From Micropterus salmoides (lineage: Eukaryota; Chordata; Actinopteri; Centrarchiformes; Centrarchidae): a stretch of DNA of 64,000 nucleotides. Where the stretch lies: positions 1,426,001 through 1,490,000 of the forward strand of contig NW_024041150.1 of the NCBI RefSeq assembly GCF_014851395.1, in the 5' to 3' direction. A program made the position numbers and the translations under genes. The notes under the pieces are model-generated. The model worked only from the letters and a program-made list of their open reading frames with translations. It was not told the origin of the DNA and did not search any database. Positions 1-13,000 of the stretch are shown here, one piece after another (position 1 is the stretch's first letter; the number at the start of each line of letters is the position of its first letter).

Positions 1-60
1 ATAACAAATGGACTTTGAGAGTGAAAGTGAGTTAAATTGAAACACTATTGGTTCATGACA

Positions 61-105
61 ACAGAGATATATTATTATTACAGAGCTGGTAGTAGTAGCA
101 GTACT

Positions 106-141
<36 letters not shown>

Positions 142-1430
142 TAGGGCTGGGCAATCTGGCCAAAAATTTCTTTGATCATTTGAACAATCTGAAACCAGAC
201 GGTTAATAAGGTTTTGAAACTATTCTTTATGGTTAGAACATGACAAACACTTACAAACAGCGGATCACTACGCAGATCTGAGGTAGAACTCTCAAAACAA
301 TCAGGTAAAATCTTTTTTCCGTCCCTTTTCCTCAACAAAATAAATGTTTAATGTTTAATATATAATATTTAATAATAGAAAAGTGCAAGAAGTAGAAGTG
401 ATAGTAGCAGTAGTAGTAGTAGTAGTAGTAGAAGTAAAAGTAGTAGTAGTAGCCAGGAGTGGAAAGCAACTATTTAAAAGTATATAAATGTATACAATAA
501 TCTATTATCATGAGACTGTTCTGCTGAGGAAGGCTGTGAAATATAATCAAAAGCTCAGAAAAAGTTGATAAGTGAACATTGAGTTTATGTTATTTTATCA
601 CAGATACTTTTTTCCTGCCGTTACTGTTTTTTTATACTTTGTAGTATTTAAATCAAGATTCTAAAATCAAACCTTTGTCTTTACTGTTCACTGTCAGCAG
701 ATTTTTGATGAAGTTATGTGTCCTGCTGTTTCTACCTCTATAGATATTTTATGATGTTCTGCTCTCAGTGACTCTTGGAAAAGCGAAAAGAGAATTAAAG
801 ATGCTGCATGGGCCCTTTAAAGTGTTACTAAGAAAAGCTTCAATACTTTTGGACTTCCATTTAAATAATATTTAAGTACATTATTTAAGTACTCTTTATA
901 CCCCTGGTAGTAGTAAAATTAGTAGTAGTAGTGGTAGCTGAACAGTTAGTACCATGTGGTACTGTGCAGGTGTTGTAGTGGTTGCGTAGTAATAGCAATA
1001 GAAGAACTATTAATATGTTTTGTAGTAGTAGTAATAATAGTAGCAGTGGTAGGAGATTTATTTGAAAAAATAATTGTAGAAGTAGCAGCAGTAGTAGCAG
1101 TTGTTGCAGTATTGTTCAAAATGTGCTAGAAGTAATAGCAATAGAAGAAGATGTTGATGACAGTAGTAATAGCAGTAATAGTAGTTGAGTAGTAAGCGTA
1201 GCTGCAGTAGAAGTTGTAGAAATACTTGCAACAAGTAAGTACAGTTGGTAGCACTAGCAGATAATAACAGTAATGATAAAAGTATACGGCTAAAGTGTAC
1301 AGAGAGATGTACGTTCGTGGTAAGAGAACCTGGAGTCTACCCTCGGTAAATAAAAAAAACAAAAAAAGATTAAAAACAATGTAAGACTTGTAGTATTAGT
1401 ATTAGTAGTTATATTAATGGTATATATTAC
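61..1430. repeat. AGT-rich trinucleotide microsatellite region
   Basis: Interrupted runs of the trinucleotide AGT/TAG (also AGC) recur at about 83-141, 399-455, 905-945, 1020-1060 and 1080-1240, separated by AT-rich sequence. It lies downstream of the dusp19 first coding exon on the minus strand, so it is intronic to that gene. The second dusp19 exon, which should begin the phosphatase domain, was not found here and must lie left of the window. Open reading frames through the repeat are repeat translations. Confidence 0.85.
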
Positions 1431-1656
1431 CCAGCAGTAGGAAGGGTCTAACGGCACCAACTTGAAGGTCCAGACTTGTATCTTCTACAAATCCACATCC
1501 ACTTCCCTCCTCCAGCTCTTCAACCTGCTCCTCTCCCTCTCCTCCATCACTCCTCCTCTCCAGCAGCTTCCTGCCTGTCACGGTGGTGACATGTGTGCAC
1601 TGTTTCTTCAGACGGTTTTTGGAGAAGCCCTGGATCTCCTGGGCCAGTGAATGCAT
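1431..1656 (-). CDS. dusp19: dual specificity phosphatase 19, first coding exon (partial gene)
   Basis: Dual-specificity protein phosphatase that acts on the JNK MAP-kinase pathway; human DUSP19 is also called SKRP1. The exon encodes 75 codons beginning MHSLAQEIQGFSKNRLKKQC and including CTHVTTVTG, then an acidic E/G-rich stretch, GSGCGFVED and DLQVGAVRPFLLLG. These match the N-terminus of vertebrate DUSP19 (human [50 protein letters not shown]). The exon ends in phase 1 at CTGG followed by gtaata, splitting the final glycine codon as expected. The start is the ATG at 1656-1654; the codon before it is GTG. A good acceptor (tttggtttgtttcag) ends 22 bases upstream of the ATG, so a noncoding leader exon probably lies further up. 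The catalytic HCxxxxxR exon is outside the window. Confidence 0.93.
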
Positions 1657-3689
1657 CACACCAGGGGTCTACAAGTTCTGAAACAAACCAAAGACTATTA
1701 GTGAAAGCTTCCATTTATACACAGTGATGACGAGGTAAATAAACTCTACTGTATGCCACAGTTCCCATAAACAACCACCAAAATTTATCCTTCCCACACA
1801 CCAGTTTAATTTTTTTATGTTCTGTTTCAATGTTACACAGTGTTAAGTCAGCCTGAAAGGCGACTGTAAAGTTTACTTTTTGGTGCAACAGCTCACTTAA
1901 GTAGAAAATGTGGACTCTCGAATTGAAAGTTTGGCGTCAAGGTAACTTTATATAAAACCTGAGGATCATTGTGTGATTCTACATAAAAAAAAAACACAAA
2001 GCTTTGTTACTTTAGATGTCCTGCTTCGTGCACCCACCTGGTTTAAATGTAATGGATTCGACCAAATGCCGCAATGAGTTAGATCATCGATGCTTTTTTA
2101 TTACCGTATTATTATTATTACCGATTATTACCGTATTAGTATTTAATACAGGATATAAATGTGTGAAACACAGCTACTGTAGCAGTAATAAAAGCTTGAA
2201 CGCAGACGTGACAGCTGAGGCGGAAGCTGCGTCAAAAACGTGATGCGTTCATGTCTGTACGGTAAAATAGTTCATGATACGGGTTCACTTGAACTCAGCT
2301 CGGGTGTGGCTGATAATATAACATTCATCTATCTATCTATCTAGACAATGTGATTAAAAATCATTTATAAAAGTAGACTTTCATACAGTTAAAGTGAAGC
2401 CTACTTTTGAGCATATCCATGCTCATTTGAAATGCCAGGCTGTGGTAGAAGAAATATTCATATCCTTAAAATAAATTTAATATAACACAGAGAAAATACT
2501 CCTAAGTCCTGCATTCAAAATCTTACTTAAGTAAAAGTAGGTTACGTAAGTATAATCAGCAAAGTTTTGTGTAGTTTGTGTATACCGTAAAACTTTAATT
2601 AAAAGTGGAGTCACAATTAGACACCTGTCCTTTTTACTGGCCTGGTGTAGCTACAAATAAACGCAGGTCTCAAATAGACGCCTGGTCTGTTTTGTTTTTG
2701 TTTGTTTTGAAGTTCTTTGGATGTATAAAACCTCTTAACTGGGTTGCTCGCTTGAGCTACTTCTGAGCTGCTTAGATCACGCATAAGAATATAAATGTTC
2801 AAACCTTTGTCAATTTGGATATGTTACACATTTTAAGATCGGTAAGATACTCCACAATTCAATAGTTAACTTTACAGAAACAATTCAGATTTTATTTACA
2901 TGGTAAACAAGAGTTTTGTGCGAAAGGAATTAAAAGTCTGTCCCATAGACACCTGTCCCAAATACAGACAGAGTGAATTCAGCGAGTGAAGAAATTAATT
3001 TAAGCTTTATGGTAAGTAGTGGCCTCACAGTAAGTCTTATCACCAACATCATAATATTAATCTTTATTTATAGAGCACTTTTGAAACCAACGTTACAAAG
3101 TACTTGACAAGAATCAAATACAAGATATAAAATAGTTAAAACATAAAGGCAGGTAAAACTAAAACAAATTTGAGACAGAAAAAAGTAATTTCCAAAATTA
3201 TTCATCAAATAAAATCAGGTAAAATTAGAGAATGCTATTTGATAGAAGTATGTTTTAAGAAGCGATTTAAAAGAGTTCACTGATTCAGCTGACCATTATA
3301 CCTTTGACATTACTAAAATTACTATATATTTGCACATCCCTTGAGTTTTCTACTGGAAAATGTACTTCGCTCAATGATCAATTAGGGTGCTCTGGGCTTT
3401 ATTATTAACGAGGGTCACCTGAACGCAGCACGAGCCAGCCTCGTTGTGAAAACCAGGACAAGTCTTCATCCCGGTGACCGAAAAAAAAAAAAAATAGAGG
3501 CAGGGAGACGGTGGGGTGGAGTACAGGAAGCTGCTGTCCCCGAATATCTGAACATGGGCGACATCTAATAACGCCATAAATCTCAGCTTCTCTTTCTTTT
3601 TCCCCTCCTTCCTTTTTACGGACCAGATTCTGCGGAGATTTGCTGCTATTTTTCTGGATTGATTCGGGAGATTTAACGGCGAAAGGAAG
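1657..3689. promoter_or_regulatory. shared 5' flank between divergent dusp19 and nckap1
   Basis: Two kilobases separate the divergent ATGs of dusp19 and nckap1. Human DUSP19 and NCKAP1 are also head to head. The part near 2190-2270 is GC-richer and on the minus strand contains an ETS-like CTTCCGC and a TGACGCAG CRE-like motif, compatible with a dusp19 promoter. The last 300 bases (about 3400-3689) are GC-richer, lack a clear TATA box and carry a long pyrimidine stretch at 3579-3616, compatible with the nckap1 5' UTR and a TATA-less start. An ATCT tetranucleotide run (2327-2343) and a LINE tail (3055-3250) lie between. The motifs are weak evidence; the arrangement itself is clear. Confidence 0.5.
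3055..3250 (-). mobile_element. LINE 3'-tail fragment (L2/Maui-like), reverse orientation
   Basis: Contains ctttatttatagagcacttt and then a diverged acaaagtacttgacaag segment. Read on the minus strand this is the usual end of fish L2/Maui-type LINE 3' UTRs (cactttgtaa... aaagtgctctataaataaa). Related tails occur in this window near 4790-4870, 5320-5400 and 22590-22650. No reverse-transcriptase sequence remains in this copy. Confidence 0.6.
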
Positions 3690-6600
3690 ATGTCTCGGGG
3701 AGTGATCCAGCCCAGCCAGCAGAAACTGGCAGAAAAGCTCACCATCCTCAACGACAGAGGCATCGGGATGTTGACCCGTGTTTACAATATCAAAAAGGTT
3801 CGCGCACACACGCAATTATATCCTCATTAAACCACACAGGGCCGTTAACATGTGCAGAATATGGACACAATCTGAAGCCCAATGAGTGTCAATATTAACG
3901 TGAAGGCACAGTATGAATGCTTGATTAGCTCGCACTGACTGTTACTCTCAGCTAGATTAATTCACCCTTGGTGTTACGCTTAGTAGACACTCTTAATAAT
4001 ATATTTTAAACAGGTAAATACGCGTCTTTTAGGCACTTAATCCTAAATGTGTCCCCATTTAGCATCCCTGGGACGCAGGCGTTGCTAGCCTCAAGCTATA
4101 GCGTTAGCTTGCGGTACTTGTGCCCGTTGGTTTTTAACGATGTAAACGGATCTTCGGTTGGGTTAAAGGCATATGTAGACGCTTAATGTGAGCAGTATGG
4201 TGATTATATATCAAGTAGAAATCACAACCTTACACAGAAACTGTCAATCCCCCTGATCTGAAATCGGCCAACCCGTCAGGCCCGCAGTAGCGTCAATAGC
4301 TAGCTAATGGCGGCGGTTGCTGGCTAAGCTAACCACCGCTAAAGCTAGAAGTCGGGCGTCGTCTCTGCTCCACCAAAACACGAAGCACACCAAAACACCA
4401 AACCGCAGCTGGAGCTGCAGTCTGCTGCCACCGGCTATCACTTCAGCCAGCTGTGTGTAAGTTTCACTACAGCTAGCGGCTAGCTACATTTAGCTCGTTA
4501 AAATACTGTAAGAAAAATAAGCGAAAGCAACAACCAACGGCTGCTTATCGTACGTTTAATCGATTAATCATCAAAACCATGGCTAACGTTAGTTAAAAAT
4601 ATGAACAAAACAATCATCATCATCATCCAATAACGTTATGATAACTAAACACTGCCCTCTTTAACCGAACAGCAGGCAGCAATACCCCCCAAAATCGATG
4701 TATTATATAAAAATATAATGTTAAAATTCATAAGTGTTTGTGTGTCTTGGCTTTAGGGGTTTTGCTCACTGTGGGATCCAACCCATTTTTATTTATAACG
4801 TTACAGCACATTAAAAAAAAAAAAAAAAAAGCAGGTTTACAAAGTGTTGCACAAGGAATAAAACATAAAACACATATAAAAACATAGAGGACACACAAAC
4901 AAAAGGTTTATGACCACACAGCTCTTATTCTGGATTAAAAGCCAGGGAATAAAAGTGAGTTTTTCACCAGCACACCAAACCACAGCTGTAGCTGCAGTCT
5001 GCTAACTTTCACTACAGTTGGCAGCTAGCTCCATTTAGCTCTCTAAAATACTGTAAGAAAAGTAAGTTTGATTGATTAATCTTTAATACCATAGCTAACG
5101 GTAGCTACTGGTCATGAATATTAGGAAAACCTCATCATCATTCTTTCATGTCATGATAACTAAACACTGCTATCTTTATCTGAACAGCAGACAAAAAAAA
5201 ACACCCCAAAATATATGTATTATATAAAATTTATATTAATAAAATCTAGAAGTGTTTGTGTGCCATGGCTTCGGGTGTTTTGCTCACTGTAAGTGGAATC
5301 TATGATGGACTTCCAATCCATTTTTATTTATTTAGCACATTTAAAAAAAAAAACAGGTTTACAAAGTGCTGCACAAGGAATAAAACATAAAACACACATA
5401 AAAGCATAGATAAAACACAAACAAATGGTTCACAAAACAATTCAAAGGCAATAACAGAAGACCACACAGCTCTCACGGTGCCAAGGAATAAAAGTGAGTT
5501 TTCAGGTGGGTTTACAGAGTTTCGAGGTTGGGGGTCATTTTGACCTGTGTTAGGGGCTACTGATGAAAAAGCGCCTGGTTTTCTGGCCTGGTTTTAGGGG
5601 GATCAGTGGACCTTAGCAAACTCGAGGGGGTGTAAACTTCTAAGAGGTCAGAGATATAACGAGGTGCCGACCCATTTATTGATTTTAAAAACAAACTATA
5701 AGCTCTTAAAATGTATTTGAAACTGGACCTTGAGCCAGTGGAGTGAGTCCAGAACAGGTGTAATGTGCTCATGCTTGCGAGTTCCAGTTAAAAAATGAGC
5801 AGCTGCGTTTTGGGCTGACTGAAGGCGTAATGGTGCTTTCAGACCAAAAGCGAAGCGAGCGTTTGGGGCGGCGAGTTTACAGACAAAGTCAATGCAAAGA
5901 CGCGTAGAGCTGCGATTTCCTTCCATGAAGCTTCTCAGCAGCTTCCGTGCACATCCGGTTCCAATGTCGTTGTTAGCGTCGTTAGCTTTGTCGGACTACG
6001 ACTTCATATTTATATAAAAACCGGACAAAACTGGACATTACTTGGAGAAAAGAAAGCAAAGAGGTTGAACTACCTGGTGAGTTCAGAAAACATGTGTCTG
6101 TACTTTATTGTGACCAAGTTAGCATAGAATAGCCCTGATCGATTCAAAGTCCATTCAGAAAACAAACATTTTAGAAGTTGTTGTCCTGCTGTCTTGCTGA
6201 CAGACCTGACAAAGCATGAATTCATATGTTTAAGAAATCTGCATTATGTTGTAGTTATTTTGGCATCAGTTTAATCCATTTATTGCTTTTTAATCACAGC
6301 AAAATGTTTACTTTGGGTTCATACAGTTGTAGTAATGGCAAGTTGTGTTTATTCACCTTATCGCGTTGAAATCGCCTTCTCGCGTTGTCTGTGAGAACAC
6401 TTGCATGTTCTCACGCGATGAAAGCGTCGCGAGGAGAATATTCGCGTTTGGTCTCAATGCCGCATAACAGAGAAGCTTTGTTAACGCCAGTGTAAAGTGC
6501 ATTGCAGTAGTCCGGACAGGTTGAGATAAAAGCATAAATCACATGCTCAAAAATCATTACGATGATTAACAACATTATTTATCTGTTTGTCAAGTTTAAA

Positions 6601-7008
6601 ATCACTTGTCTATTTTGACACCCAGATTTGTGGCTACGGGTTTCACTAATTTTTGCAGGCAGCCCAGGTCCACAGGAAAGACATCACCGACCCGACTGGG
6701 TCCAAACACAATGACCTCTGTTTTGTCTGCATTCAGATTTAAAAAGTTAGAAACCCACCAGGTCTTTAATATCTTTTAAACACTCTCAACACAGGTCAGT
6801 CAATTACTGGATTGATTAACTAATTGTTTCAGAACAAATTTAAAGCATTTTATATTTTAAGCTCCCCAGTAAACAATCACAAGGCTTTTGCTGCTTTCTT
6901 TTCTGCATATATACTACAGTTCAATGGACACAGTGATGTAAAATAGAACATAACACATGTATTAATGCTACTGACTCTCAACTGTGTTGCTCAAGTATTA
7001 CACCAATG

Positions 7009-7047
<39 letters not shown>

Positions 7048-10000
7048 AGGAAAAGAGTAGTGGGTCTGTTTGTGTGGGACTTTGTGCCTGAGGGTATATA
7101 ATGATGAATAAAAAGAAGAGGGAGGGAGAGAAAGAGGTCAGTCACATCCTTACCAAAGTTTTAGTACAGAGTAGAAGTTAAACTGTCTGAAAGCCCATAC
7201 TGTTAAGCTTTTATTTTCAAAGTGCCAGGAATTATGTTCCTTATACTAAAATGTCAAATAATTAGTAATCCATTACATCTGTATTTTTATTCTCTGTAGA
7301 AGATATGACAGTATGAGCAGTCAGACACAAACACTGAGATATTGCTGCTGATTGCTCTTGTTAGACGCCCTTCCTTTCCTCCCTCCCTCCTTCCTTCCTT
7401 TTTCTTTCTGTCTGTCCCATCATCTTCATATCTATCCTGATCTGCCTCACCATAGGGCTTCTTAGCATATCCACCCAGAAAAGCTGTTCCAATGTTGTTG
7501 TTTTTTAATACTTCCTTTTACCTTGTGAAATTTAGAAAACGTTTCATCATCCAATAACATCTGCATCCCAAAGCTAGAAATCAAAGATCAGGGGTTCCCT
7601 CAACACCAATTTGGACACCAGTTTTCTATTTTTATCTCACAAAATCCCACAGAAATTTCCTGCCGAATGCTCAAACAACTATCTCTAATCCATCATCAGT
7701 CTATGCTTTATTAAGTTTCCTAATTAAAACACAGGTAACAGACTTGGCTGTCTGGTTTCTACCTTTGGGAGAGAGTAACTCATGCTCACTAACGGTAATA
7801 TTATCATCTAAGATCACAGCAGTGTTCTTTTCCATTTTAAGCATATTCACTCATTACACACCATTGACTAGCTGCAGAAAACCTTAAAATCTGTTCCTTT
7901 TTAAATTTCGGTAACAGTCACCTTTTAATTAATCTTGGCTGAGAGGCATTAAAATTTTTGTTTGCTGTGCTTATCTTTCAGCGAGTGGACCCTTTCTAAC
8001 ATCATAATTTTGTCTTGCACACAGCGCTTACAGGGTATTTGATTTCCATAACCTTGCACTCAAGTAACCCCCATGCTCTCCTAAGCTAGTGTTCAGTTAG
8101 TAAAAATATACATTTGCAAATTAATCAGGACCAGAATCAAAAGCTCCTGTGAAATGTTTTTCGCAGAAAGACCAGATGTTCTCAAAATACAAGCAAGACG
8201 ATCCGCTGTAGCATTGGCTGACACAACAACATGAGCACCTGTGAATTATATTATTATATTGTAAAATTAAAAAACTGTTTTAATTGAGATGTTGATTAAA
8301 CTCAGTTTTTATTTTGATGCCTGAGCCTGTTCTGCTTTAGTTTTAAATGTTTTCAAAAGTACCTTTTAAGCGAAATAAACTGTTCTTGTACACAGGTTTT
8401 TTATTTTGTTTATTGTTTTTTTTTAGGGCAAGAGACTTTTAGGGGAATTTCAGGACTTAAATTAATTTTTTTATCTTAGCTGTGTGTGATAATTCCATTT
8501 GCATTGCATATTGGTAAATTAGCTCTCAGTTGATATAACAGATATGTTTCTTATGCTGGACACTGGCACATCTTATTGACGAAGATTCTGTTTCCAATCA
8601 TCTCAATTCGGCTGTTAAGTTTTTTACAGTACCGATTCTTTTGTTTTTCCATGAAGCAAAGGTTTGTGTGGGATCGGGATTTTCTTCTTCTACTGGCTGT
8701 GTGGTGCCAGAGTTTTCTACGGGCTTCATGCTGCATACTCAACTGTAGCTCTTCTCTGATCAACAAAATCTGCTCTCTTTTGTTTTTGTTCCCCAGAATA
8801 TACTGGAATGTGTAGCCTGGTGATAGAACTACCCTATGGTGGCTCAGAGGAGACAGTAGCTGCAGTCACACATTAATAATTACCTACTGGGAGGAAAAAA
8901 AGTACAGGTTGACATTTAATGAAGGGCACCCCTGATTTCCGGGGGCATTTTTATCCCTCATTTTTTTTATTTCAAGGGCATTTGAGCTGCAGATTGCCCC
9001 AGACCTCCATACATTTCTCATGGTCTGAAAGCAAGTTCCCCTGGGGAAAAAGCAGCACAAACAAAATTTTCAAAGACTGTTGTCACATTTAATATTTTTA
9101 TTAATTCCATTTGACTTGAACAGACAAAACTGGTTGGTGTGACTTGGGTAACAAATGAGCAGGACTTCGTGCCATTTGGGGCTGTGACTATGCAGGTTTT
9201 CTTCACCGGGCACTTAGTCCCTCCTTTTTTTCTTATCAGTCAAATCACCTGTTGTATGTTTGGTTTGTGTGAAAACCTGCAGAGTCTCGCCCCTTCATGG
9301 CAGTACTGCACATCTGTGGTTTAGATGGAAGCAGACTTCTAAATGTGTACTGTAGGAGAAATGTTTGCTGAGGGATTCCCTTCCCTCATCGGTACCCAAT
9401 CAAGCAGTGTGACTGCACACGTAAATACAGGGGAATTTCTGTCATGTTTTAATACGTATTATTGGAAATGCACCCTGAATTGAGTCTTTGGTTTAAAGCA
9501 GTGCAGATTATTCACTGAAAAATTCAGCATTGTTGCAGAAATTGCATTTGTATTCCAAATTTGCCAAGTCTCTAAATGCATTCAGAAGAAATGATGTGGG
9601 TAAAATATAATGACTGGAGTGTTATTCACTCACACATTTTGTCTCGCTGTTCCTTAACTTTTCTTGTTCCTCCTTTTTTTTTTTTCTACTTCCCAAGGAG
9701 AAACTCAACAGATAAGAAATCCGACCAATCAGCAATGTGCAGTAAATCAAGCATCGTGTTTAGTTAATGCGTCATTAGGAAGGTCATTGAATTATTAAAA
9801 GTTAAATCGTTAACAACCTGTTCATGATCTGCTCAAAACACCAGGACTATATGCTATTATACCACTATTCTGAACATTGGCTGGTGCAACTTTGGTTCAG
9901 AAGTTGCCGATATCCTTTTCTTCAGCAGCAATAATGCAAAAAGAGAGTAATGATTGATCGACTCTGATAACCATATGGCATATAAGCCAGAGATTGTTGT

Positions 10001-13000
10001 CACTTTGAGAATTGAGGTGGTGGTCCACTATGACTTAATGAATGTAACTCATAGTGGAAACACAACATTTTATAATGATATTATTTAAGAACAAAACTGT
10101 TTTTAATGTGGATCAATGACATCTGACTTATAACCGATCTGATAGATTGGATTAGGTTAATGCACTCCCAGTTTAGGTAAAATACAATTAGCCCGACTTA
10201 GACAGGACTTTTGAGATACTGAAATCAATATTTAAGAGTTTTCAAAAATGTAATTACGAAGTATTGGTCAATTAGTATTTTTTTTAAAAACAAACACACA
10301 ACATATTAATTTATTTAACCTTTGTTTAACCAGGCAAGTTAGTTAAGACAAATTCTAATTTACAACCACGGCCTGGCAAGAGGAGGACATAAAAAACAAT
10401 GCTGACATGAACCCCTTTGAATTCATCCACTTTACCTAATTCCTCTAAAAAGTGCCGTGACAGTCTTACAAGAACACCTTAATGTGTTTTTTATAGGTGA
10501 GGTCAATTTGTGCCAATTGTAATTGTGTCCAGAAATAAGTGAATCATGTTGCAACATGTCCATAAAACTACAAATCAAACGTCTATTAGAGCATCATCAG
10601 CAATGGAGCACAAAGCTAATTCTCGAAGCCAATGCCATGGAACAGAAATGTGGAGCAAACATTGCAGCCACTGAAAACTTTGTCTTCACTCTTCACAGGC
10701 AGCAGGAAAGTCAGCCATATTATTTCAGCCCTTCCACACTCTTAAAATGGATGTGTTATTTTCAATGTGCGTAGGAAGGGATGCTACACTTTGTGTTACT
10801 TAAAAGACAGTGTGCGTTAAAACAAGTGTTAATATGATCACATTTTTTATGTTTTGTGTTGAAAAGAAAGGCCAGAATGGCTCTCCTTATCTGAACTCAG
10901 ATATGCAGAAATCACCTGTATGAGAGCAGCTGTTTTTAAGAAATGCCTGTGTGTGTGTGTGTGTGTTTGTGTGTTTGTGAGCGAGTGTGTAGACCAGTGA
11001 TCCAGCAGTTTGTCTAGGTGGGCTCTTTGTTTTTGATTTCTTCTCTTCTTCTCTCCGTTCCAATGCTTCCCCCCTCTCCTATGCAGCAAGGACAAGTTTG
11101 GAAGGTTTGCAAAGTTTATCACCTTCCACTGATGAAACCCCACCCCTTCACCCTTCCTCAACTCCCTCCTCTTCCTCCTTCCCCTCTCCTCCTCCTCCTG
11201 GCTACCTGTACTGATCTGATGGTCCTCTCCTTTGTGCCTCACTCCTCCTCATGTTTGAATCTGAAATGCTGAGAGTAAGGCTGGGCTCCCTTCACTGTCA
11301 GTTTTACCGACCCCCAATGGAAATTCAGTGAGTCATTCATTTGCTTGTGAAACAGCATTCACACGCACAGTTTTTTTCCTTTTATTAGTCTGCAAAGCAA
11401 AAACTACATTTCACATTTTTATATAAATACCATAAACAATTATGAGTATGTTGTGTAAATGCTTTGATCCACAGTGCCTGACAAAATCAGTGCATACTTT
11501 TTTAGCAAGAGTGGCTGCAATTTGATGAAGAAATATGGAAAATATTTATTCAAAATGTATAGCTTTTTTTTTGATGAACTGTAAAAATGTTATGCATTGG
11601 TACTTACAGTATTATATACAGTACTATACAATATAAAAGTGAGTACACGCCTCACATATTTGTAAATATTTGATTATCTTTTCATGTGACAACACTGAAG
11701 AAGTGACACTTTGCTACAATGTAAAGTAGTGACTGTGCAGCTTGTATAACAGTGTAAATTTGCTGTCCCCTCAAAATAACACATCACACAGCCATTAATG
11801 TCTAAACCGCACGCAACAAAAGTGAGTACACCCCAAAGTGAAAATGTCCAAATTGGGCCCAAATTGTCAATATTTATTTATATAGTTCACCAGAGCTTCA
11901 CAGGTTGCCACTGGAGTCCTCTTCCACTCCTCCATGATGACATCACGGAGCTGGTGGATGTTGAAGACCTTGCGCTCCTCCACCTTCCTTCTGTTTGAGG
12001 ACGCCCCGCTGATGCTCAATAGGGTTTAGGTCTGGAGACATGCTTGGCCAGTCCATCACCTTTACCCTCAGCTTCTTTAGCAAGGCAGTGGTCGTCTTGG
12101 AGGTGTGTTTGGGGCCGTTATCATGTTGGAATACTGCCCTGCAGCCCAGTCTCTGAAGGGAGGGCATCCTGCTCTGCTTCAGTATGTCACAGTAGATGTT
12201 GGCATTCATGGTTCCCTCAATGAACTGTTGCTCCCCAGTGGCAGCAGCGCTCATGCAGTCTCAGATCGTGACACTCCCACCACCATGCTTGAATGTAGGC
12301 AAGACACACCTCCTCACCTGGTTCCCGCCGCACATGCTTGACACCATCTGAACCAAGTATGTCCTATCTTGGTCTCATCGGACCCCAGGACATGGTTCCA
12401 GTAGTTCATGTCCTTAGTCTGCTTGTCATCAGCAAACTGTTTGCGGACTTTCTTGTGATCATCATTAGACGAAGCTTCCTTCTGGGACGACAGCCATGCA
12501 GACCAATTTGATTCAGTGTGCGACGTACCTCTGCAGCAATGCAGGTAGCACTCATACATCTATTTCCCAAAGACAACCTCTGGATATGACCGAGCACATG
12601 CACTCAACTTCTTTGGTCGACCATGGCGACCTGTTGTGAGTGGAGCCTGTCCTGTTGAAAGGCTGTATGGTCTTAGCTGCTGTGCTGCACCTCAGTTTCA
12701 GGGTCTTGACAATCTTCTTATAGCCTTGGCCATTTTTATTTAGAACAACTGTTCTTTTTTTCATATCCTCAGAGAGTTCTTTGCCATGAGGTGCCATGTT
12801 GAACTTCCAGTGACCAGTATGAGGGAGTGTGTGAGCGATAACACCAAATTTAACACACCTGCTCCCCGTTCACACCTGAGACCTTGTAACACTAATGAGT
12901 CACATGGCATTGAGGAGGGATAATGGCTAATTGGGCCCAATTTGGACATTTTCAGTTTGGGGTGTACTCACTTTTGTTGCCAGCGGTTTAGACATTAACG

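Noticed and set aside
2016..2243. 75-codon plus-strand ORF between dusp19 and nckap1
   Set aside because: Driven by an ATT repeat giving a leucine/isoleucine-rich stretch; no family match; it lies in the shared 5' flank.
3371..3815. Overlapping minus-strand ORFs of 130 and 136 codons
   Set aside because: They lie antisense to the nckap1 5' UTR and exon 1, include a translated A-run, and match no family. Shadow of nckap1.
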